Origin: Brevibacterium album DSM 18261
GTDB taxonomy: Bacteria; Actinomycetota; Actinomycetes; Actinomycetales; Brevibacteriaceae
Assembly (NCBI RefSeq): GCF_000426445.1
Contig: NZ_AUFJ01000010.1
Location: forward strand, 620,001 to 684,000
Direction: 5' to 3'
DNA: 64,000 nt
Part shown: positions 50,943 to 59,574 of the stretch, piece after piece
Layout of the letters: each line of letters begins with the position of its first letter
Numbering within the stretch: position 1 is the first letter of the stretch
Notes under the pieces: generated by a model
The model's input: the letters and a program-made list of their open reading frames with translations, nothing else
The model's database searches: none
What the model was told of the DNA's origin: nothing
Position numbers and translations under genes: made by a program

Positions 50943-51809
50943 ATGACCGCTCCCGCCATCGCCCCCGCTCACCGCGGAGGCCTTCCCTTCGCGACCGCAG
51001 CCGCGCAGTCCCCGGCCTCGAGCTCGGTGCAGGCCTCCACCGCCGCAGCCGGCCCCGCCCTCGCCCGTGTGCGCGATCTGCGGGTCCGCTACTCCGCGGA
51101 CGAACCGCTCGTGCTCGACGGCGTCGACCTCGACCTGTTCCGCGGTGAGACGGTGGCGCTGCTGGGCTCCAGCGGCTCCGGCAAGTCGACCCTCATGAAG
51201 GCGCTCACCGGCTTCGCACCCATCACCGACGGCACCGCTCAGGTGGCCGGCTTCGACGTCGCCGGTCTGCCGCAGCGCCGGATGCGCGCCCTCCGCGTCC
51301 AGGTGGGCCAGGTGTTCCAGCAGTTCAACCTGGTGGGCCGCCTCAGCGTGCTCACGAATGTGCTCACGGGTTCGCTGCACCGCGCCGGCGCCGCCAATCT
51401 GCTGGGCACCTTCCGCAGCGCCGACCGCGCCCGCGCCCTCGACCTCCTCGACCGGGTGGGCATCGCCCACAAGGCCGGGGCCGAGGCCCGCTCGCTGTCC
51501 GGCGGACAGCAGCAGCGGGTGGCGATCGCCCGCGCGCTCATGCAGGATCCGCAGCTCATCCTCGCCGATGAGCCCGTGGCCTCGCTCGATCCCCGGATGA
51601 GCCACACGGTCCTCGAGCTCCTGCGCTCGATCGCCCGTGAGGAGCAGATCCCCGTCCTCGTGAGCCTGCACGTGCTCCCGCTGGCGCTCGAGCACGCGGA
51701 CCGGATCATCGGCCTGCGCCACGGGCAGGTCGTCGTCTCCGGGGATGCGGCGGACCTCGACGCGGACGCCCTCGCACCCGTCTACGACACGGAGGAGGAA
51801 GCAGAATGA
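50943..51809 (+). CDS. phnC: Phosphonate ABC transporter ATP-binding protein
   Basis: The 288-residue ATPase has Walker A LLGSSGSGKSTLMKAL, the signature LSGGQQQRVAIARAL and Walker B LILADEPVASLD. An N-terminal extension of about 40 residues (Ala/Pro-rich) is longer than usual. It powers the PhnE permease. AGGAGG precedes ATG 50943, and its stop overlaps phnE (ATGA). Confidence 0.88.
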   Translation: MTAPAIAPAHRGGLPFATAAAQSPASSSVQASTAAAGPALARVRDLRVRYSADEPLVLDGVDLDLFRGETVALLGSSGSGKSTLMKALTGFAPITDGTAQVAGFDVAGLPQRRMRALRVQVGQVFQQFNLVGRLSVLTNVLTGSLHRAGAANLLGTFRSADRARALDLLDRVGIAHKAGAEARSLSGGQQQRVAIARALMQDPQLILADEPVASLDPRMSHTVLELLRSIAREEQIPVLVSLHVLPLALEHADRIIGLRHGQVVVSGDAADLDADALAPVYDTEEEAE

Positions 51810-52642
51810 CCGGCACCGCCACCGCATCCCGCACTTCGGCCCCGCAGCTGGACGAGCGCGACCGCGCACGGATGGAACGGGCGTTCCGCCTCCCGCGTGC
51901 CCGCGTGGGCATGAGCGCCGTCGCCGCCGTCGTGCTCTTCGTCTGGTCGGCGAACGGCGCCCAGTTCGACTTCCTCAAGCTCGGCGAGGGCGCGGCCAAC
52001 ATGGGCGAGTTCCTCGGCCGGATGTTCCCGCCGGACTTCTCGAAGATCGGCCTCATCCTCTCCCTCCTCCTCGAGACCCTGCAGATGGCCGTCGTCGGCA
52101 CCGTGATCGGCGCGGTTCTCTCGCTCGTCGTCGCGTTCGGGGCCGCGAGCAACATCGCCCCCGTCTGGCTGTACTACCCGTGCCGGTGGACGATGAATGT
52201 CATCCGCGCGCTCCCGGATCTCGTCATCGCGCTCATGTTCGTCTCCGCCGTGGGCCTGGGCCCCTTCGCCGGCATCCTCGCGATGACGGTCGGCTCCATC
52301 GGCTCGATCGGCAAGGTCTTCGCCGAGGCGATGGAGGCGGTGGACCGCGGACCCGTCACCGCGATGGAGTCCGTGGGCGCCTCCAAGCGCCAGATCATCC
52401 AGTACGCGATCGTGCCGCAGGCGCTGCCCATGCTCACGAGCTACACGCTGCTCCTCTTCGAGGGCAACATCCGCGGTGCCACGATCCTGGGACTCGTCGG
52501 CGCCGGCGGTATCGGCCTCGAGCTCACCACCGCCATGAACCGCTACGAGTACGGCCACCTCAGCGCGATGGTCCTCTGCATCATCGTCCTCGTGACGATC
52601 ATCGACCAGCTCAGCGCACTCATCAGAAGGAAGATCACATGA
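51806..52642 (+). CDS. phnE: Phosphonate ABC transporter permease
   Basis: The 278-residue PhnE-type permease has about six membrane segments and the EAA-type loop EAMEAVDRGPVTAMESVGAS that contacts PhnC. The C-terminus ends in VTIIDQLSALIRRKIT. It overlaps the ends of phnC and the phosphatase gene by four bases each, so the three are translated together. Confidence 0.88.
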   Translation: MTGTATASRTSAPQLDERDRARMERAFRLPRARVGMSAVAAVVLFVWSANGAQFDFLKLGEGAANMGEFLGRMFPPDFSKIGLILSLLLETLQMAVVGTVIGAVLSLVVAFGAASNIAPVWLYYPCRWTMNVIRALPDLVIALMFVSAVGLGPFAGILAMTVGSIGSIGKVFAEAMEAVDRGPVTAMESVGASKRQIIQYAIVPQALPMLTSYTLLLFEGNIRGATILGLVGAGGIGLELTTAMNRYEYGHLSAMVLCIIVLVTIIDQLSALIRRKIT

Positions 52643-53400
52643 CCGCTCCCATCCTGGACATCCCGCTCACCGCACCCGTCAACCTCCGCGATCTGGGCGG
52701 CATCCCCGCGGCCGCCGGGCCCGTGCGCGCCGGCTTCGCACTGCGCGCGGACGACCTCTCGACCGCCGACCCCGACACGGCCGCACGCCTCGTGGGCGAG
52801 GGCCTCACGACGGTCATCGACCTCCGGACCGCGGCCGAGGTGCAGCTCACCGGCCGCGGCCCCCTGGCGGCCATGCCCGTGACCTATCACCACGTCCCGT
52901 TCCTGTCCTCCGTGAACGAGGGGCAGGAGGACGGTGAGTCGCTCACCCACCAGCCCTCCTTCGAGAAGATGTACATCCGCATGTACGAGACCGCGGCACC
53001 GCGGATCGTGCAGGCGCTGGCGATCATCGCGACCTCCCCGGGCGCGACGGCCTTCCACTGCGCGGCCGGTCAGGACCGCACGGGAGTGCTCGCGGCCTCG
53101 CTCCTCATGGCTCTGGGCGCGGAGCCCGAGGCGATCATCAGCGACTACGCTCGCACCGGCGGCAACTCCGCCCGGATCATGGAGCGGATCGCTCCCGTCA
53201 TGGAGCCCCTGCTCGCGAACACCGGGATCCGCCTGGAGGACGCCGCGAAGGCCGCGCTGCGCGCGGAGTTCTCCTCCGCACCGATGGCGGGGCTGCTGGG
53301 CCACCTCGCCCGGACGCATACGGATCCGCTGCTGCCGCTGCGTGCGGCGGGCCTCACCGACGGGCTCGTCTCCACGCTCAGGGAGCGCGCGCACGCATGA
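52639..53400 (+). CDS. IphP-type tyrosine/dual-specificity phosphatase
   Basis: The 253-residue protein has the PTP loop HCAAGQDRTG (Cys nucleophile, Arg) of the IphP/PTP-LP family, with NLRDLGGI at the start and RADDLSTAD next. Such enzymes dephosphorylate proteins, phosphoinositides or small phosphate esters. It overlaps phnE (ATGA) and the TetR gene (four bases), so it belongs to the phosphonate-type uptake operon. A role in cleaving the imported phosphate ester is an inference. Confidence 0.85.
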   Translation: MTAPILDIPLTAPVNLRDLGGIPAAAGPVRAGFALRADDLSTADPDTAARLVGEGLTTVIDLRTAAEVQLTGRGPLAAMPVTYHHVPFLSSVNEGQEDGESLTHQPSFEKMYIRMYETAAPRIVQALAIIATSPGATAFHCAAGQDRTGVLAASLLMALGAEPEAIISDYARTGGNSARIMERIAPVMEPLLANTGIRLEDAAKAALRAEFSSAPMAGLLGHLARTHTDPLLPLRAAGLTDGLVSTLRERAHA

Positions 53401-54059
53401 GCACTGCCGCCGCGCGCGGCGGAGCGCACACCGGTCGGACCCCCGACATCGCAGCGCCACGCACGGCGTCGGGGCCCGGCAGGCCGCGCGACCCGCAGCA
53501 CGACGAGCGGATCATCGACGCCGTCATCGGTCTCATCGATGCAGGCGAGCGGATCAGCGTGAATGCGGTGGTCGCGGCGAGCGGAGTCTCCCGCGCCGCT
53601 CTCTACCGGCGCTGGCCGAGCATCGCCGATCTCATCGCGGCGGCCCTCGACCGGGGGCGGGCGCCGATCCTGCCCGACACCTCGGGAACCATCAGGGAGA
53701 CCTTCCTCGCGCTGCTCTTCGACGATCCGGAGGCGACGCGGGGCCGAGGCTACAGCGACCGCCGGTTCCGCATGAGGCTGATGCTCGTGCTCGAGAGCCC
53801 CGAGTTGCAGCGGGCATACTGGGACTCCCATGTGCGACGGCGCCGCTCGGGGATGGTCGCGGCGCTGCGCTCGGGGATGGAGCGCGGCGAGCTGCGCCCC
53901 GACCTCGATCCCGAGGCGTGCATCGACCTCATCAACGGCGTCTTCTACTACCAGGTGGTCGTACGGGGCGCGGACCTGGGAGAGGCCGCCACCCTCGCAC
54001 GCTGTCGCGCGGCCTTCGACACCGCATGGCGCGGGATGGCCGCAGAGCCAGAGGACTGA
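53397..54059 (+). CDS. TetR-family transcriptional regulator
   Basis: This 220-residue regulator has the TetR helix-turn-helix ISVNAVVAASGVSRAALYRR followed by WPSIADLIAAAL, and a ligand-binding C-terminal half with FYYQVVVRGADLG. It is last in the phnDCE-phosphatase operon by a four-base overlap and probably regulates it. Confidence 0.87.
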   Translation: MSTAAARGGAHTGRTPDIAAPRTASGPGRPRDPQHDERIIDAVIGLIDAGERISVNAVVAASGVSRAALYRRWPSIADLIAAALDRGRAPILPDTSGTIRETFLALLFDDPEATRGRGYSDRRFRMRLMLVLESPELQRAYWDSHVRRRRSGMVAALRSGMERGELRPDLDPEACIDLINGVFYYQVVVRGADLGEAATLARCRAAFDTAWRGMAAEPED

Positions 54060-54075
54060 GCGGCCGGCGGCCGGG

Positions 54076-54516
54076 TCAGCCCGCGCTCTGCTGTTCGAAG
54101 TACGCCTCCGGCCCCTGTTCAGCCGCGACCGGGTCCATGTGCATGAACTCGAGGATGTTCCCGTCCGGGTCGGTCATGCTGATCGCGTACATGAAGCCGT
54201 GGTCCTGCGGCTCCTTGTTCTCCCCGCCCCCGTTGGCGAGGATCGTCGCACGGGTCTCCTCGACCTCCTGTCGCGAGTCCCGGCTCAGTGCGGTGAGCAC
54301 CTGGGCGGTGGTCTGCGGGTCCGCGATGGGCTTGTCGGTGAAGGTCGCCAGGTAGTCCCGGGTCAGCATCATGAAGAAGACGTTCTCGTCCCATTTCACG
54401 CATGCGGCGTTGTCATCGGTGAACTCGGGGACGATCTCCGCCCCGAGCGCGGTGTAGAAGGCTTTGGCCCGGGGCAGATCGGCCGTCGGCAGATTGACGA
54501 AGATCTGAGTGGTCAT
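54076..54516 (-). CDS. VOC-family protein (lactoylglutathione lyase-like)
   Basis: The 146-residue protein has a single VOC domain: MTTQIFVNLPTADLPRAKAF, and near the end SMTDPDGNILEFMHMDP with metal-ligand Glu. This is the YaeR/glyoxalase-like group, common in actinobacteria, with unknown substrate. GAGGAG precedes ATG 54516. Confidence 0.85.
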   Translation of the reverse strand: MTTQIFVNLPTADLPRAKAFYTALGAEIVPEFTDDNAACVKWDENVFFMMLTRDYLATFTDKPIADPQTTAQVLTALSRDSRQEVEETRATILANGGGENKEPQDHGFMYAISMTDPDGNILEFMHMDPVAAEQGPEAYFEQQSAG

Positions 54517-54670
54517 GGCATCTCCTCATCGAGTGCGCGGACCCGCGGGGTGCGGATCACGGAGCGCGTCCCGCCGGTCGGGCGGGCGGGCCTCGCGCGG
54601 GCTCATCCTATACCGCGCCGAGGCCGGGGAACAGGTGCCTGCGCGCTCTGCGTGCCGCACAATGGGTGGC

Positions 54671-55134
54671 ATGACTCATGTCACTCCTCCCACGCAGCTG
54701 CGTCTGATCATCGAGACCGACGACTTCGAAGGGGCCGTCCGGTTCTACCGCGATGTGCTCGGCATGCCGGAGCAGCCGGCATTCGCAACCGAAGGCGACG
54801 ACCGGGTCTCGATCCTGCACGCCGGCATCGCCACGGTCGAGCTCGCCACGCCCGCACATGCGCGCAGCATCGACGCCGTCGAGGGTGCGCCCCACTCCCC
54901 GGCCCGACGCTGCGGATCGCGCTTGAGGTGGACGACACCGAGCGTGCCGTCGCCGCAGCGACAGAGCACGGTGCCGAAACGCTGGCACCGCCGATCCGCA
55001 CCCCATTCCGGACCCTCAGCGCCCGCGTGCAGGGACCGGCCGGGTGGCAGGTCACCTTCTTCCAGGAACTCGAGTCGCTGGAGGACCGTACGGCCCGAGA
55101 CGGCTTCACGACCGATGACGAACGGCCCCGATGA
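54671..55134 (+). pseudogene. VOC-family gene with frameshift
   Basis: The first frame gives MTHVTPPTQLRLIIETDDFE and continues to about residue 75 (DAVEGAPHSPAR). Near 54890-54905 the VOC pattern moves to another frame with GPTLRIALEVDDTERAVAAA and then GPAGWQVTFFQELESLED. Joined, they would make a 154-residue VOC protein. A one-base deletion in the C-rich run at about 54894-54905 would explain it. It may be a true pseudogene or a sequencing error. Confidence 0.7.
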
Positions 55135-55216
55135 CGATTCCCGCCGCTCCCGCGGAGGCGCCTGCTCCTCCTGATGCGCCGTTGACCCTCGCCGCCCGTG
55201 CCCGTAGCGTCATCGC

Positions 55217-55777
55217 ATGAGCAGGGTCACATGGGGGTTCACGAGTTCCATCGACGGCTTCATCGCCGGTCCGGGGCACGACATGAGCTGGATGTCAGCG
55301 GCAGAGCCGCTCGCTCCGGGAACCGTGGAGCGGATGGCCGGAGACGTCGCCGTGATCATCTCCGGACGCAGCGGCTATGACGCCGCGAAGGCGCAGCAGG
55401 ACGAGCGCGACGAGCTGACCTCCGAGGCCTACGGCGGGGCGTGGACGGGCACCGAGTTCGTCCTGACCCACCGCCCCGAGGAGCTCGCCGGCGATCCGTC
55501 CGTGATCGCGCTGGACTGCGATATCCGCGAGGTCGTCGCCCGCGCGCGTGAACTCGCTGGTGAGAGGGACGTCCAGATCATCAGCGCCGACATCGCACGG
55601 CAGGCGCTCGAACACGATCTCATCGACGAACTGCAGATCTTCGTCGCGCCGGTGTTCCTGGGCGACGGGGTGCGGATCTTCGATGTGCCCGGAGGGCGGC
55701 GCATCGACTGGGAGCTCGTGGAGATCCTCGAGGACAGTCCGCGCAGCTTCGGCAGGCGCTACCGGCCGCGGCGGTGA
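55217..55777 (+). CDS. Dihydrofolate reductase-fold (RibD C-terminal-like) protein
   Basis: The 186-residue protein has the RibD/DHFR-like fold: VTWGFTSSIDGFIAGPGHDM at the start, VAVIISGRSGYD and LIDELQIFVAPVFLGDGVRI at the end. It is of the YwjB/DHFR-like group with unknown substrate. TAGCGT (55205-55210) lies six bases before ATG 55217, suggesting a leaderless mRNA. Confidence 0.83.
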   Translation: MSRVTWGFTSSIDGFIAGPGHDMSWMSAAEPLAPGTVERMAGDVAVIISGRSGYDAAKAQQDERDELTSEAYGGAWTGTEFVLTHRPEELAGDPSVIALDCDIREVVARARELAGERDVQIISADIARQALEHDLIDELQIFVAPVFLGDGVRIFDVPGGRRIDWELVEILEDSPRSFGRRYRPRR

Positions 55778-55851
55778 CGCTCAGTCTCTGCGGACCGCGG
55801 TGAGCCCAGCTCGCTCACTGGCGCCCTCGGTCTGCAGAGCCCTTCGTCTGT

Positions 55852-56385
55852 TCAACCGTCCTGCTCTCCTTCGATGGCCGGGAACCGACATTCCTCAGCT
55901 TGAGGTCCCAGAATGTCCGGCACCAGGTCTCTGGTGATCTCCGCATGCCCGAGGTGCTGACTGAGCTCCTCGAGCACGTGCAGAAGCACGCCCTCGCAGG
56001 TAGCGGTCCAGAAGTCGTCGTGGTCCGGCGGAGGGAGGCGCGGTGCGGCGGCGAGATCCGTGACGGCGATGTCCGCCAGGAAGGCCGCACGCGTCTGCGC
56101 GGCCAGCGCCAGGGCAGCGGCGACCGGCATCTCGGCTTCGAATTCGGCGTCTCTGTCACGCGGGATCGTCACACCCAGGTTCACGGTCGAAGACCAGCGC
56201 CGCAGGAGACCGCAGCAGTGGACGAGGAGCTGGACGACGGAGTTGCTGCCGGGAACCGCGAGCACGGTGTTCGCGGTACCGTCGTCCAGCTGTGCCGTCA
56301 GCGCCGCGAGCGCGTCGAACTTCTCCAGGATGAGCCGCACCAGGTGGGTGTCCGCCGCAGCTCCCCGCCCCGTCCCGTCCTCCAT
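55852..56385 (-). CDS. DinB/DUF664-type protein
   Basis: The 177-residue protein is a DinB-fold four-helix bundle. LLVHCCGLLRRWSSTVN and HVLEELSQHLGHAEITRD carry the three His expected for a metal site. It resembles mycothiol-dependent DinB proteins. It overlaps the GNAT gene upstream by one base. Confidence 0.8.
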   Translation of the reverse strand: MEDGTGRGAAADTHLVRLILEKFDALAALTAQLDDGTANTVLAVPGSNSVVQLLVHCCGLLRRWSSTVNLGVTIPRDRDAEFEAEMPVAAALALAAQTRAAFLADIAVTDLAAAPRLPPPDHDDFWTATCEGVLLHVLEELSQHLGHAEITRDLVPDILGPQAEECRFPAIEGEQDG

Positions 56386-56867
56386 CAGGCATCCCCTCCT
56401 CGGCGCACCGCAGCGCGTGCGAGCGCCATATGGAGCAGGGGGTAGGGGCGGCCCTCTCCGTCGAGCTCGCTGCGCCCCACGACCTCGAAGCCCCAGCGCG
56501 CATAGAACCCTGCGGCCTGCGCGTTCTGCTCGTTCACATCGACCCGGGTCACGGTCCCCCTCCCGAGGACGTGGGCGAGCAGCGCGCCGCCGATGCCGCG
56601 GCCGCGATGCGCGGCGTCGACGAACAGCATCTCGAGGCTCCCGGCGGCGGTGCCCGCGAACCCCACCGCCTCACCGTCGACCGCGGCCACATGGAGGCGC
56701 ACGTGGGGAAAGTACTCGGCGGCGAGGCGCGCTTCGATCGCGTCTCTGTCCTGCGGGGATAGGAAATCATGGGTGGCATCAACGGCGCTGCGCCAGATCT
56801 GCACCAGCCGCGGATGCTCAGCCGTGCCGTCCGCGGGACGGATCACCACCTCGGGGGCGTTTCCCAT
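56385..56867 (-). CDS. GNAT-family acetyltransferase
   Basis: The 160-residue protein has a GNAT fold with the acetyl-CoA loop HRGRGIGGALLAHVL, preceded by SLEMLFVDAA, and a final FYARWGFEVVGRSELDGEGR. It resembles PhnO/YjaB-type acetyltransferases. The substrate is unknown. AAGGAG precedes ATG 56867, with TAGGGT further upstream. Confidence 0.86.
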   Translation of the reverse strand: MGNAPEVVIRPADGTAEHPRLVQIWRSAVDATHDFLSPQDRDAIEARLAAEYFPHVRLHVAAVDGEAVGFAGTAAGSLEMLFVDAAHRGRGIGGALLAHVLGRGTVTRVDVNEQNAQAAGFYARWGFEVVGRSELDGEGRPYPLLHMALARAAVRRGGDA

Positions 56868-56969
56868 GCCTCGTCTCCTTCTCTGCCGGTGCTCCTCTCA
56901 CCCTAGACCGACACCGACAGGCGCCCGAGCGCTCCGGCACGGAGACTCCCGGTGAGGCACACTCGTGAG

Positions 56970-57410
56970 GTGCACGATCTGCGAATCCCTCCCGGCCCCG
57001 GCGCGCCCCGCGGTCTCGTCGTACCCGCGAGGGAGCTGCGCGAGCAGTTCTCACATGCCTCCGGCCCCGGCGGTCAGGGAGTGAACACGGCCGATTCCCG
57101 GGTGCAGCTCAGCCTGGATCTGGCCACCGCCTCCGTGTTCACGGAGGTGCAGCGCGTGAGGGTACTGCAGCGGCTGTCGGGACGGCTCACGGGCACGGTG
57201 CTGACGGTGAGCGCGGAGGAGCATCGGTCTCAGCGTCGCAATCGCGCAGCCGCACGGGAACGGCTCGCGAACCTGCTCCGTGAGGCGCTCGTGCCAGCGG
57301 TCGAGCGCCGGCCCACCCGGCCGACGCGGGGATCGCGGCGCCGGCGGATCGAGGGCAAGCGCCGCCGCTCGGTGACGAAGCAGCAGCGCAGGCGGCCCGA
57401 GGCCGAGTAG
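56970..57410 (+). CDS. arfB: Alternative ribosome-rescue factor ArfB-like
   Basis: The 146-residue protein has the GGQ catalytic loop SGPGGQGVNTADSRVQL and a basic C-terminal tail (RRRIEGKRRRSVTKQQRRR) that binds the ribosome. It hydrolyses peptidyl-tRNA on stalled ribosomes. GTG 56970 (VHDLRIPPG) fits the family N-terminus; CACACT lies six bases before it. An alternative GTG at 56952 has a GGAG in front. Confidence 0.85.
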   Translation: MHDLRIPPGPGAPRGLVVPARELREQFSHASGPGGQGVNTADSRVQLSLDLATASVFTEVQRVRVLQRLSGRLTGTVLTVSAEEHRSQRRNRAAARERLANLLREALVPAVERRPTRPTRGSRRRRIEGKRRRSVTKQQRRRPEAE

Positions 57411-57475
57411 GGCGAGGCCGAACAGGGGCGGCGATGCGGGAGGCGCTGTTCCGCGCGCTCGACAGGAGAGTCCGC

Positions 57476-58156
57476 TCAGCGTCTGCGGGCCACGAGGAGT
57501 CCGTCCCAGCCCTTGACGCCGACCGTCTGCAGAGCCGTCGCATCGAGCTCCGGGTTGGCTGAGATGTCCTCGATCACCCTCCGCACGCCGTGGATCCGCG
57601 GATCGTCGCTGTCTTCGTCCACGACGTGCCCGCCGCGCACCACGTTGTCGATGACGATGAGGGATCCGGACCGAGTGAGGCTCAGCGCTGCGGCCAGGTA
57701 CTCGGGATTGCTCGGCTTGTCCGCATCGATGAAGACGAGGTCGAAGGGCTCGGTGTCTGCCGCGATCAGCTCTGCAGCAGTGCGCGCGGCGGGGCCGGCG
57801 AGCACCTCCACCCGCTCGGCCACCCCGGCGCGGGCGAGGTTCTCGCGGGCGACCTCGGCATTCTGCTCCTCCAGCTCGAGGGTGACCACGCGGCCGCTCT
57901 CCCCCACAGCGCGGGCGAACCAGATCGCCGAATAGCCGGCGAGGGTTCCGAACTCGAGCACGCGGCGGGCTCCAGCGGCCTGTGCGAGCAGCCCGAGGAG
58001 CGCTCCCTGGTTGGGCGCGACCTCGATGTGCGGCAGGGTCGTGCGCGCGCTGGACTCCCGTGCGGTCGCCAGCGCCTCGTCCTCGGCCACGAGACGGTCC
58101 ATCAGATATTCGTCGACGGCCTGCCATGCCTCCTGCGGTGTCGCATCCTCGCTCAT
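57476..58156 (-). CDS. O-methyltransferase family 3
   Basis: The 226-residue protein is an AdoMet-dependent O-methyltransferase (COMT-like): RRVLEFGTLAGYSAIWFARA, the Mg-site PFDLVFIDADKPSNPEYL and IVIDNVVRGGHVVD. A catechol-type substrate is likely but not shown. TACACT about 40 bases upstream is a possible -10. Confidence 0.87.
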   Translation of the reverse strand: MSEDATPQEAWQAVDEYLMDRLVAEDEALATARESSARTTLPHIEVAPNQGALLGLLAQAAGARRVLEFGTLAGYSAIWFARAVGESGRVVTLELEEQNAEVARENLARAGVAERVEVLAGPAARTAAELIAADTEPFDLVFIDADKPSNPEYLAAALSLTRSGSLIVIDNVVRGGHVVDEDSDDPRIHGVRRVIEDISANPELDATALQTVGVKGWDGLLVARRR

Positions 58157-58350
58157 CGCCTCAGCCTCTCGCTCGTCCTGCCAGCCAGTGTAGTGACCCG
58201 TGCGGGGCGCGGCCTCGCAGCAGCGCAGCGGTTCCTCATGCCGCGGTACCGGCGGCGGAGCAGGCTCCTGGCGATCAGCGCTCAGATCAGCCGGGGTTCA
58301 GCCCCGCTCCACCACCGGATTCCGGTGGTCCGGTGCTCATGAACCGGTGC

Positions 58351-58686
58351 TCACTCGCTCTCAGCGATGCGCTTCATCGCCTTCCAGCCGTGGGTCACGC
58401 CGCCGCCGGCGCGCAGGGCGGCGGCGACCATGACCGCCTCGGCGACATCAGCCCTGGAGGCCCCGGCCTTGACGGCACGTTCGGCATGGTCCTCAATGCA
58501 GAAGGGGCACTGAGTGGTCACCGCCACGCCGACCGCGATGAGCTCCCGGGTCGCCAGGTCGAGATTGGCGGTCTTGCCGAACACGGCCTTGTCGAACCCG
58601 AAGAAGGCCGAGACCATCTCCGGCGCGGCCTCCTTGATGTCCGCCATGTACTTCGCTTCGTCATTGTGATCGCTGTGGGAGTGCAT
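58351..58686 (-). CDS. Carboxymuconolactone decarboxylase / AhpD-like
   Basis: The 111-residue protein has the AhpD-like redox pair CPFC in AVTTQCPFCIEDHAERAV and the usual helices (RELIAVGVAV). Such proteins are peroxidase partners or decarboxylases. It begins with a His-rich N-terminus (MHSHSDHND). Confidence 0.87.
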   Translation of the reverse strand: MHSHSDHNDEAKYMADIKEAAPEMVSAFFGFDKAVFGKTANLDLATRELIAVGVAVTTQCPFCIEDHAERAVKAGASRADVAEAVMVAAALRAGGGVTHGWKAMKRIAESE

Positions 58687-58798
58687 TGCTCATCCTCTGC
58701 TGGTTTCGCTGTTCCTGTTCAGATGCGCGGGCACGAGGCGGGGTCGCCCTCCGCGCACGTCCGCTGCCCGCTCGCGGAGCGCCTCGTCCGAGGCTCCG

Positions 58799-59428
58799 TC
58801 AGCGGCCCTCGCGCCCCCGCGCGGCCGAAGTGACCAGATCACCCCCGGCCAGCGCCTCGCCCGCGCCCAGCGCTGCCAGCCAGGCATCGGTGTCGGCGAC
58901 AGCTGCCCAGTTCGAGTGGAGGAGCGCCATGAGGGTGTCGTAGACCTGCCGGGCGGACGCGCTTCCGGCATCGTTGACGAGGTCGATCGTCCCTGTGGCA
59001 TCGGAGAGGATCTCGACGGAGAAGCCGAGGGGCTCGGCGGCGGCCGCGGAGGCGAGCACGCAGTTGTTGGTCATGTATCCGACGATGGTGATCGTGTCGA
59101 CGCCCTGTTCACGCAGCCACGCTTCGAGATCCGTGTCCGCGAAGACGCTGGAGAACTGCTTGCGGATGCGCTTGGACGCCCGCTCCTCGCAGGCGGCGAT
59201 CTCGGGGTGGTTCTGCCAGGTCGCGGAATGTGCTGCGAAGACCGGCGCCTCCTCAGGGAGCTCGTGCTGGACGAGCACGATCGGAGTGCCGGACTGCTCG
59301 GCAGCGTCGATCGCGGCCCGGATGCGGGCGATCGACTCGTTCCGGTCGGGGTGCTGGATCGGGAGAAGGCCGTTGAAGTACTCCTGCTGGGCGTCGATGA
59401 CGATCAGCGCTCGGCGTGGTGCGGTCAT
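58799..59428 (-). CDS. Isochorismatase-family cysteine hydrolase
   Basis: The 209-residue protein has the isochorismatase-like triad: Asp in ALIVIDAQQEYF, Lys in SKRIRKQFSSVF and Cys in GYMTNNCVLASA. It is likely an amidase or nicotinamidase-like hydrolase. It is divergent from a CGNR regulator across a 146-base gap with a palindrome. Confidence 0.86.
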   Translation of the reverse strand: MTAPRRALIVIDAQQEYFNGLLPIQHPDRNESIARIRAAIDAAEQSGTPIVLVQHELPEEAPVFAAHSATWQNHPEIAACEERASKRIRKQFSSVFADTDLEAWLREQGVDTITIVGYMTNNCVLASAAAAEPLGFSVEILSDATGTIDLVNDAGSASARQVYDTLMALLHSNWAAVADTDAWLAALGAGEALAGGDLVTSAARGREGR

Positions 59429-59513
59429 GGTGCTATCCGTTTCGTCGGGGCTGGCGGCGTTTCCATCGGCGTGGCGGCGGCCTTCGGGACAGCGAGCGCA
59501 GCAACGCAGCCCT

Positions 59514-59539
59514 CACGGAAAACTCCACCGTTTGCCGTG
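59514..59539. promoter_or_regulatory. Operator candidate between isochorismatase and CGNR genes
   Basis: CACGGAAAAC (59514-59523) and GTTTGCCGTG (59530-59539) are inverted at 9 of 10 bases with a six-base spacer in the middle of the divergent gap. Confidence 0.6.
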
Positions 59540-59574
59540 ATTGAACACTAACAGACAGCTCACGGGAGAAGGCG

